This document shows positions 46,485 to 56,700 of a DNA stretch of 64,000 bases, piece by piece. This stretch comes from Anadara kagoshimensis (lineage: Eukaryota > Mollusca > Bivalvia > Arcoida > Arcidae). Location of the stretch: positions 37,222,904 through 37,286,903 of the forward strand of contig CM037874.1 of assembly GCA_021292105.1 (NCBI GenBank), read 5' to 3'. The notes below the pieces were generated by a model. The model saw only the letters and a program-made list of their open reading frames with translations. It was not told the origin of the DNA and ran no database searches. Every line of letters starts with the position of its first letter. Positions within the stretch are counted from its first letter, which is position 1. The position numbers were made by a program, and so were the translations under genes.

Positions 46485-47101
46485 TTAATTCCGTTTCTTG
46501 TAGTTTTTTATGAATCTCAGAAATTGGGATTTCGGCATGCGATCAACATTCAGCGTCTTGACTCCGGAATTATGCAAATGATTATCCAAATCACGCATAT
46601 CAAAGAGATCATACAACTTGACAAAACACTCCAAATGTTTCCATGGTAACAGATGTTTATTTCTTCCTTTTTCATATACGCACTTCGGTTTCGATTCAAG
46701 ACTGTTCGGATGAAATTTCTTTATACTATTGCTTCGTTTTCCTTCACCTTCATTCTTCTTGTCTACAGAAGTGGCCAAGGAACATGTTATACTCTCCGAA
46801 AACTTTCCAGATTTTATTTCTTTGTCCTTATTTGATTGCTGGCTGGAATATTTTACGCACATGTCGGCATCTATGTTTATTTCGTTGACATTTTCTTTTA
46901 CCTCCTCGGGAACACTTGATGTGACACTTCCGTTGGCATATTGCGATGTACATGTCTTATTCACTGGATCCGGCATTTGCAAATCGAGTTTCCCCTGCAG
47001 TCCATTGCTCTTGTTTAGAATTTCTTGGTCCTTCTTTGAGTATGGTACGTTACAGTTCGTGTTCGTTGGGACACCAAATTTCAAACCTTCCCTCGTCGAT
47101 T
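46485..47101 (-). CDS. Terminal exon of second zinc-finger gene (non-finger C-terminal region)
   Basis: Acceptor TTTTTGTATTTTCAG ends at 47102; the exon enters at phase 1 and joins exactly to the donor at 47565. It encodes about 205 residues, hydrophilic, rich in Asn, Lys, Ser and Glu, without a zinc finger; the last 60 residues (K-F-H-P-N-S ... L-P-W-K-H-L-E-C-F-V-K-L-Y-D-L-F-D) look more ordered and may be a small conserved domain that I do not recognise. Stop TAA at 46485-46487. The frame has no internal ATG needed for its start: it is read as a continuation of the upstream exon. Confidence 0.72.
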
Positions 47102-47564
47102 CTGAAAATACAAAAATTTAAATGTATATGAATGTCATGTCGTAATTGTTTTGACCTTTTGAAAGATATGGCATTCTTTCAGCAGTTTTCCTCGCCCCAA
47201 CACTCCAACACGAATGCGTTACGTTGCCTCAGGGAGCTAATCTCGCGCCTTTTATTTATATGTCAAGCAGGCAAACATATGACGGACATTGTAAAATAAA
47301 ACAAACCAGAACCAACTTTGACCTCTCTAAAGCAGTTTGCACACCATGTTTTCGCCTCACTTACGAACAAGTTTTTTAAATCATTACTCTCTTGGTCAGT
47401 ATGTCAGTATACATTGAAGGTGTTGAACTTAAACCACTGGAATCTTGATAATTGACGGGGTACTCAAGAAAGGTAACCAACCACTGTTTTGACAGCAATA
47501 CCAGTTTTACTCACATCATCACATTCTTCTATCAAGAAGTGTTTTTGAACTTACTATAACATAC

Positions 47565-48292
47565 CTCTGGAATGCTGATGTGCTTCTTTCTTATGGCGCT
47601 CTAGACTCCTTGTCAGCAGAAACTGTTTTTGACAAACATCACATCTGTGTTGAATCTTCTGAGAACCATATTTTACAATCACCACATCATGTTGTGTCTT
47701 CCCTGACGTCCGATCTCCTATATTTTGTGTCTTCTCCGATGTCCGATCGCCTATATTTTGCATCTTCTCTGACGTCCGATCACACGCGTGTTTCTGCTGC
47801 CTGTTTTGCGCCCGTTACAATATCTTATGTCATCTTTACGTGATTCAGTAAAATCTGTGTATACATATTCTTCTGTGAATGATACAGGTCTTATAAGTTC
47901 AGGGATTTGACAAGCAGAAGTCACGGAATTAAATGGTTTGGATTTTACAACATTCTCAACATGGCAAAAGTTTGTGTCTCAATATCTGATTCGGTTTCAA
48001 TCATCTCCGATATACCCGAATCATCATTGTTGTTATTTCGATGAGTAAAGAAATGGTTGATTAATTGGTTAGAATCTAGAAACTGTTCGTCACATACATT
48101 GCAGAAGAATTCTCCAGCATGAACTATCATCAAATGGGATTCCAGATTACTCTGATGGCGAAAGGTCTTCTCACAGTGGTTACATGTATAAATGTTGTCT
48201 TTAGGTTGTTCTAGTTGGCGAGAATATATGCCATTTATGTTGTTAGTTAATTTACTGTTGTAGTCAATACTAGAATTGCCGTCAGAATACAT
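47565..48292 (-). CDS. Second C2H2 zinc-finger gene, first coding exon, broken by two apparent 1-nt losses
   Basis: Begins at ATG 48292 (M-Y-S-D-G-N-S-S), just inside an exon whose acceptor ACACATTGTTTCAG ends at 48299. Encodes two C2H2 fingers (Y-T-C-N-H-C ... H-L-M-I-V-H and F-F-C-N-V-C ... H-F-F-T-H), an acidic/Asn stretch, then a spacer, an 11-residue repeat (Q-N-I-G-D-R-T-S-E-K-T, about three copies) and a third finger (H-R-C-D-V-C ... H-K-K-E-A-H). Donor AGAG|GTATGT at 47564, phase 1. The three parts lie in three frames: shifts are needed at 47966-47969 (AAAA on plus) and 47804-47807 (TTTT), each as if one base were missing. Either assembly under-calling of homopolymers or a decaying gene; intron alternatives lack good splice sites. 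Confidence 0.62.
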
Positions 48293-48298
48293 AATGGA

Positions 48299-50244
48299 CT
48301 GAAACAATGTGTGTCTAAATATCTCCAGAAATAACGAGACAGGTATATTACTTTATGTTGTGCTTTTGGAGTTCGCTATCAACTGTTTATTGTGTCGCAA
48401 TTCTTCAAGTACAAGCACAGTCACTTGTGATTCAAAACGATTTTCGATTCTGATTCTAAATGCTGTTACATTCCGGATTAACAAAAATATAAATATCGAG
48501 ATGTAATTAGACGTGTTTGACATCCAGAATGTCCTTTGTAGGCTTTAACTCTTCTCTTTTGCCTTATTCTATGTTTTTCTACAAAAAGAATCAAGCACAT
48601 CTAAATAGTAAAAACGATAAAACAAACTAATCTTTACAATAAAAGTTATTTACACGTCATGACCTTGATTCTGTTGAAGTAGGTCATGACCTTGACTCTA
48701 TTTTGAAGAAGGTCATGACCTTGTCCCTATGTTGAAGGACTTAGCCAGTAAATATTAAAACTGAAAACTCAATGATAATAGAAGATATTCACAAATCGTG
48801 GTGCAACATTGGGAAAAGAGCGTGTGTGCTATCTGGCACCGGGGATGTACAAGAGGGAGATATATTGAGCCGCTCTTGCTTTTTCAGGTATATTTTGACC
48901 TTGTTGATACAGAAACTTATACACGAATTGACAGTCCCTTGCACTCAAGAATAGGATACTTTTACATGATTATATGGAATCAAAATAATAAGTATCATAA
49001 TTTGCTGAAATTCCACGCGTTCTTAGAATTATATGTACACCCACCAAAAACGCGTAGACCAGGCGTGCATGTTACTTTAAATTTTAAAATGTTACATAAG
49101 AATATAATAACAAAGAACTAGGAAATAAAATAACTTCTGGTAAAGGCGAGAGCACCACTGGTGTACTTTACATTTAAAGCACCACGCTTGGTATAAAAAA
49201 TAACATAAGTTTATTTCTTAAATAACATTGGTAAATAAATCTCAAAAGTATATGGTAGCAAGCAATTCGAGAAAACAAAAAAGGCTATTACGATCTCTTC
49301 CGAAGGTCTTCTCTATGATGTTGACTATCTTAATATCTTTTCATTTTTTAAAATTAATTCGTTATAAAAGGTGTAAGCTTTTTTCCCCAACACGTGTATT
49401 TTTGCACAATTTTCTTTTAAAAATGCAACAAATATTTTATAAACTCTTACATTATCAATTCCTACTTATTTTTATTTATAAATCTTCACACTTGTGTAGG
49501 TAATTTCAGAATTATACCCCTCTTTCATGCTTTTCAACCAAATGGTTTTCACTTGAATTTTCCTACTTGTATTACCCTAAGAGTCATATGAAACAATGGC
49601 GATTTTGACCACCTAATTGCTCTAACAAGTTGAGTTGAGGCAGATAATTCGGCCTACTGTTATTGGGACTAGCAGAGTACACATAATTTTTGGTCATAAA
49701 GCACAAGGCATAAAACTTTTTTGTTAAATCCCACGATTTTCATGTTGTATATATAACTAAAACCTACCTGTTCCGAGTGTGACAGTTATGTGAGTGCTTC
49801 TGATGCCTGGAAGTAACGGTTACAGACTAAGATTTAAGTCGGAAACAACCAGGTCATCTAAAGACGACATTGACAGCTGTAGTACTACTACTTTAACTTT
49901 TTTTTAACTTTTGACTGATCACTCCCACATGTATTAAATTTCATGATGGATGACATATGTGAAATTAACAACTTTCAAACGTGATTATGAGTGAGTGCCT
50001 GTTGTTGTTATCATCATCACCATCATAAATTAATTAATTTATTAAATAATAATAATAATAAGCAAATTTATAAATAAATTCAAAAAATATTAATTTTCTG
50101 CAATTAACACTTCAGTTTTGCCTCTGATGTCGTCTTGATATGTGAAATAATCTTAACTTGATCTCAGTTAGTTTAATCGCCATCTCAATCGTCACTATTT
50201 TGGAATATTGTTATGGTTAAAGGTCAAAATAGAAAGATAAAAAT
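48299..50244. other. Intergenic/divergent promoter region between zinc-finger gene 2 (-) and the GH10 gene (+)
   Basis: Contains 5' intron or UTR sequence of the zinc-finger gene, the triple palindrome at 48654-48721 and an AATAAT microsatellite near 50044. No other gene seen. Confidence 0.45.
48654..48721. promoter_or_regulatory. Three spaced AGGTCATGACCT-type palindromes
   Basis: Sites at 48654-48665 (ACGTCATGACCT, one change), 48681-48692 and 48710-48721 (both perfect AGGTCATGACCT), 27 and 29 bp apart, each followed by TTG. This sequence is the classical palindromic nuclear-receptor element (two AGGTCA half-sites, inverted, no spacer). It lies about 360 bp upstream of the first coding exon of the second zinc-finger gene. 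Function is inference; the surrounding text is itself a small tandem repeat. Confidence 0.45.
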
Positions 50245-50450
50245 ACAGTACAGACCTGTCGAAAGTTTAACACTATGCTAACGAATTAGTGCCGAATCTA
50301 CAGCTCATCTCGACCCATCGTTAGTTGTTTTATGTATCTTTTGGCGCCTTTCCTGTTTCTAGCTGCTATCCATATCTAGGCAACAAGACAGCCGAGGTTA
50401 GTCTCCTTCTCGTTAGCTCAGTGTTAAACTTTGGACAGGTGTGTACTATA
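50245..50450. mobile_element. MITE family M6 just upstream of the GH10 gene
   Basis: Ends ACAGTACAGACCTGTCGAAA and GTTAAACTTTGGACAGGTGT; same family as 21648-21857. It ends 78 bp before the start codon at 50529, so it may supply promoter or 5' UTR sequence. Confidence 0.75.
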
Positions 50451-50528
50451 AACGGTCAAAGACTGGGACTGTATACTAGTATATCTTACAACTGATAATA
50501 AATACTCTCGTTAGTACCAAATAGTACC

Positions 50529-50704
50529 ATGATGATTCTACTGCTACTGTGTGTCTTGGTTGTGCCAAGTCGTGCGGCTACGGAACTGTATCAGAATGCA
50601 GATTTTGAGCAGGACATTCGTGGACACTGGCAGTGTAATGGTTGTACAGTGACCAAGAGTTCAACACATCATCATGGTCAGCATAGTGCCATGGTAACGC
50701 ACAG
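50529..50704 (+). CDS. GH10 gene exon 1: signal peptide and start of CBM
   Basis: Two adjacent ATG codons (50529, 50532); the first is used here. Donor CACAG|GTATTA after 50704, phase 2. A C-N-G-C pair follows the first strand. The frame remains open past the donor, but that read-through has no CBM similarity. Confidence 0.85.
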
Positions 50705-53700
50705 GTATTATTTCCAGTATTGTAAATGCAAAATAGCAGTGAATTTAGTACATTTTAAGAAGTACATTCTGTCTTTAAAATTGGGGAAATTTGAAGTTCC
50801 GAAATGTAGCATACCAAACTTCATTATGACATGCAGGACTCTATGATCCACATTGCACAGATGTTATATTGTTACAATTTTGTGGATAAGGACAACTGGA
50901 TTTAATTTGCTAGTGCAGGATTTCCCGTTCTTTTGATAACTTTAGCGGTCAAATTGGGAAATTTTAATACTTTTTTCCAAGGGAAAACTACCTTTATTCG
51001 ACAGTAATTTTAGGCAAGCAAAATCACTGAATACGGAATAGACATTATTTTTAAGCCGGTTTTGGTAAGCAGCTTTTGAGATAGAAACAGGTACATGTAG
51101 TCACTTAGCTTTGATTTTTTCTGTAAATTCCACTGAACAAGTTTATTAACACTCCTAAAACATGTACTAGCTAGCTTTGTTTCTCCTGTAACTTGTTCTG
51201 AACAAGTTTCATAACACTCCTAAGATGGAAAAACCCCTTTTCTGTTTTCATAATTTCAAAATATTGAGACAAATTAGACACAGCAAACCAATATATCATA
51301 AATCGTATGTTAGCAATTTCATATTTTGAAAATCATGTGTAAAATGAGGATTTAACATCTCTAGATATTTGCGATACCTATGTTAGTGCACCTCTAACAT
51401 TATGAAACTCTTGACCAATATTGTTGGCAGCTCATTGGATATTGATGTGGGTTATATAATCACTTCATTCAGTGGTTCTCGAAATAAAATGTTTAAAGTT
51501 TTAGTGTTACTTTTCAACCAAAAATTACCACTGCGGTAGCTTAGTTGGAAGAGTGCTCGCCTTCACTTTCTAACCTTAAGAGATTTTGGGTACAACTGAC
51601 TACTGATTAATGAGTTATTTTAAAATTTGGTCATGTTTGCTCTTAGATTCTTAGATGACTATGCTTGCCATCTGTCACACATGTGAATACAGACTGACAC
51701 TTTCTCATTCAATAAATACTACAATTTTAGCTGAAACATTTAGAAATCACGGTACTTTAGAATGAATGCCTATTTGCATATCATAAAGCTGAAAACCTTC
51801 AAATCTTTATCTTTTTGGACCTTTTTTTAAATAAATCGTACATGTTCGGTGATCCTACCATTCATACAATATTGCTCTGCATTGATTAATAGGGTTGAAA
51901 CAAAACCCAAGATATTTCATTTGCAGCAACCGTGAAATGATCTGACCTCCCACTGATCATAATATCACTTTCTCTTCATAAACATAGAGTTTGTTGACTG
52001 ATTTTAGTTGTAAATAAAATGTTAACCATATCCATTAATGCTAAATTTCCTTTTTCCAGAGATTGTAGCCACTTTTTATAGAAAAAAATGATTTTTTTAA
52101 TGGAGTCATTTTATTAGAAAGTGACCCAATTGCAATGTCAGTCTCTACTCAAAAACTTATTTCATAAAATCTGCACAGCAAAATTCGTATATTTTTTTTA
52201 ATTGTACTTAAATTAAAACAGACAAATGTCTTTGTCTAACATTTCCACCTTTTTAACTTTAAATTCAATGAATAATAGTTGGTAATGTGGATGGCATCAC
52301 TTACTACCTGCCCAAATTATAACGATAAAAGAAAGTGGTATTGAACACATGGTCACATGCTAAAGGTTCACAGGTGTTCAATGCCACCAGGCTCCGGTTT
52401 CACAATCATTCCCTAACTAAGATTTTCCTCAACTTAAAAGTTAGCAAATTTTGGTATTCTCTTTTTGGAACTAATGATGAATATTTTTGTCAAAACTTAA
52501 TGCAGATATTTTAATCTTAAAAAAATCTTGAAAATGACACATTAAACTCCTGAATGTCTTGAAAATTAACAAAATTATAAAGATTTGAAATTTTGCAAGA
52601 TTTAACTTAAGGAAAATCTTAGCTAAGGAATGATTGTGAAACCGGCATCGGGCTTCAGTTTCACAATCATATTTTCCTAAAAATCTACTTAAGGAATTTG
52701 AATAATTGGTTTCATTATTTTTCAAGATATTTTTGAATTTAAGGTTTCATTTTGAAGATAGACGAGGTTATACTAGTAATAGCGTCATTTTAATTTTGTC
52801 GCAACAATTTTTTTTGTAGTGCAATAAAATATTGCCAAAATGTACCGAATTTAAGTTAAGGTTAATCTTAGTTGAGGAATGATGATGAAACTTGGGGCTG
52901 GACATAGACTTTTCAGTAATATGACAAAACTGAAAAAAACCCATATCAGTATCTGATCAAATAGTCATGTTATGCTGAAACTTTACAAATTAAAAGCAAA
53001 AACGCGTAGCACATTTTCGTTAGAATTTCACGAAATTAACTAATTTCAGACTAAAGACCATAGAAAATCAAAATATCACAACAGATTATTCCCCATTGTT
53101 GGTTTCGGAGAAGATTTTTGTGAGACTTTTGCGCCACAAGACCATCTTCAAAGCCACGAACAAAGTTGAATGGCGCCTGCCCATGCCAAATGCTTCTGAT
53201 TCTGTTTCACTGAAATCTGCCACGTAATTCAGAGCAAAATGGTTCGCCTGAGGTTGAACCCTGTAAATGTGGATTTCACAAAATTTGCCCCTCTATGTAA
53301 AAGATTGCCAAAACCAGTTCCTAAAGTGAGGAACACATCTTTGATACATGCATATATTATATATGTAAATCAAAGTCCTTGGAGTTGATTCTCAAAAGAG
53401 GGACTCCATTTACATTGCTCACCCATACTCACGTGTCTGCCAAGCTTTCGCCATACTATAAGTGCATGTACCTTGCGCAACCCGGTCAACAAAGGAATCT
53501 CAGAATATACAATATCAGAAAAATCGTCGAGGAATATTTGCAAAGTGAAATGGACATAAAAATTGAGAACTGTCAATAGTAACCGTGTAACTATGGAGAT
53601 AATGAAATTGACATTTTCTCTTGACCTGTCAATCATGTACAGCTGTGTGCCAGGTGTTCAGCACGTGCAGTTGAGCAAATCCAAAGTGTCAAAACTTTGC

Positions 53701-56700
53701 TCTTTGGCACATTTTAATACTCAAAATTTAACGGGGCTCCCTATGGGACTTTTTATACATTGTTGCAATTCTATATTAAAAATGTTTTAAGAACCTGTAA
53801 GAATTTTGTTTGTATCTGTAAATGTGATATTCATTCATTTAAAATTTTCTAGAATTTTTTTAATGCTTTTTTAAAAAAAAATGTATATGTTTCTATTATA
53901 TTCCCTCATTTTCCCTTTGGGGTTCCCCCTCTATATGAAACTACTTGACATTTGCTACCTTGCTTGTGAAACGAAAAATGATGGCCAGCATGTCTGAAGA
54001 AAGTGTGGTAAGTGTGTTGACTGTTTGACACTCCCTTAAAATTTTAGAAAAATTGAAATTGTTTTTTTTTCAATCAATTATTCATGGATTTATTCAACAC
54101 TCAATGGTGGTAAATTTATCGATAAATATACGCTTCCTGTACATGTAAGCAGTGATGGCAAAATAATTAATTCTTAAAAATATTGTAGTGTACCAGCAAA
54201 AAACCTAATGGGCCTTATTCACTCGCCTGATCATGATAAAAGTGGTTTATTGAAAGGAGTTATTATCAAAATATATTTTTTGAAAATTCATAAAAACAAA
54301 TTAATAAATTATTGTTCATCCCAAAATTGTACATGTATTCAAAAATAAATATTATTATGAAAGTATTTTTCAATACCAAAAAGGTTGATATCCATGTTAT
54401 GAAATTCGAAAACATTACAAAATTAAAACTTAATTCAGACTATATTTATAAATGACCAAAACAGTAACAAAAGTCTCAATGATAAAACTTAGTCGTGACC
54501 TTGACATTACACCCCGGCTGAAACTCGCATTAAAACCAAAACATAAAGTGAAGATATGACAATTTAACTTAAACTGCAAATAAGGTCATTGCTTGACTTT
54601 TGACAGTACTAGTATTTGAAAATGTAAATCCACAAATAATGAAAGAAAGAAACATACATGTCGAAAGTAATGACCTTGAACATTGACTTGACCTTGTTTT
54701 GACGGCCACTTCATGAAAAAATAAAAAAAAAATTGAGACACTCCTCCCATGAGGCATGACAAAAAGTAAAATATAGTCAATATAAATCAATTTAAAGCAT
54801 TCTTTTTATCAATATTGTCATGACTATCTAATCTTTGTCATCTTTTTTTGTGCAAATCCGAAAACCTAGACATGCCTATTGCCACATACAATGCAAATTG
54901 TCCAAATAGTTTTAGAGGTGAAAAAATGCTAAGTTTACTCACATGATGGACGACCCACGACCGACGGGGAGTGATGGTAATGTCTCATTTGGGGTCTTTG
55001 GCTCAGGTGAGCTAACTAATTCCATTGAATGTTTTCAGGAGAGGAAACTGGGCCGGACTTCAGCAAACTGTATCCGTGACGAGTGGAAAGACATATGTGT
55101 ATAGAGGTTACATAAAAGTGCTGAACACATTATCAGGACACATGTATCACGATTTAGACTTGATGGCTAAAATGTCTGTCAATGGTTTGTACTTAAAATT
55201 AAGTGCTATCAATTCTTCAAAATGTCATAATGCCAGGGAAGAGAGAGAGAGATAGATGACTGTAGGTGATATGATGATCAGCAAATGGATTTGGTTAACA
55301 TATCAATTGAAGGCGCTGATGAGTAACGTTAGTGTAAAATAAAAAACTTCATTTAGATATTTTTACCTTTAATATATTCATATATTTTTTAACATTTAAA
55401 AATTTAGTAATTTGATTTATATTCCTAAACTAAATACAATGTACGTATGTTTAAAAATTTAAGGGGACACCCGGGTTCGAACCGGGGACCTCTCGATCTG
55501 CAGTCGAATGCTCTACCACTGAGCTATATCCCCTATACAAAATTCGATTTAGTGTTAACTCAAATTTTCTTACATTTTAACCATCTGTTGCTTCTTCATA
55601 AATATTCAAACGATTATGTAAAACATAAGGTCAGATTTATTTTTTAATGTTTTGTGAGTTCTCCAAGCATTTTTGTAGAAGACAGCCAGTACTATCAATA
55701 AAGACCACTATAACAAAGCGTAATTATTTTCCGGTCTTCAGATAGTTATTCGTTAATTGGGTTTTCCAACAAATTTTGGCAATTTTGTTTGGATTGAAGC
55801 CAAAAAAGTTTTTTTATTTTGACAAAACTAACTTGATACAAATTTTATAAAGCTGAACTGATCTTGAACATTACCCATTCAGGCGTGAATTTAACTAAGA
55901 TTCGTAAGTTACGAAAAAATTTTAGACTTACGAATTTCGTAAGTTCAAACTTAAGATACGAATTACTTGTTTTACTAAGTTATGAAGCTTTAAACTCACG
56001 CCAGGATTTTATGGTGTTGTCATATACCATTTTTTGAATGTATTGAACTATTAGAATTGAAAAAAAAGTATATGACAACACCAAAAATTCCTGAATAAAT
56101 ATAACAAATATATTTATAATAAATATTTATTTGTTTTTATTTATTTATTGCGAATTATAGGGCACAATAAATTCACTTTAATGTCACGTATGATGTACTT
56201 GCGGAAGGACTTGGGCTGGGTAGAAATAGGCGGTGATATCACTATTCCAGACGGTTAGTATTGTTTTTAAAAATTATAATATTATATATCCCAAAATCAG
56301 TAGTTTATATATGGAATCCATCATAATTTGAGCAAACGAATTGTGACAATTTAAAACAGAAACACAATACACGTTAGTAAATGCATCAAAATGAGATATA
56401 GAAATTTGCTGGATAATGGTATACATGACAATAGCCAAAACAGCAAAGGACCACAAAAAGCGAACGAAACAACAAACAATATACAGATCACGTGTTGTCT
56501 GCTTCATCGTGTCTGTAATGAGTCCCTTTTCCATGTTCCTCTCATTCTCAATCAAGCTAGCTAGAAAGGGGTGCTTCCAGAGCACCCGGCCTCACGTCCC
56601 TGATGCAAGTTCACGTGTTTAGCTTATTTTGTCAATTATATATTCGCTTTGTTTTGGTATTGTGAGTTGTACAAGGACCGATATATTTGTGTTCAATCTG

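Larger units (their letters stand above)
50705..55038. other. GH10 gene intron 1
   Basis: 4.3 kb with a SINE S3 head at 51528-51572, paired MITEs at 52389-52912, and R2 fragments at 52915-53240 and 54190-55018. No exon recognised between. Confidence 0.6.

Noticed and set aside
49228..49503. 91-codon plus-strand frame upstream of the GH10 gene
   Set aside because: Composition (Lys/Phe/Leu-rich) matches translated AT-rich non-coding DNA; no domain or signal.
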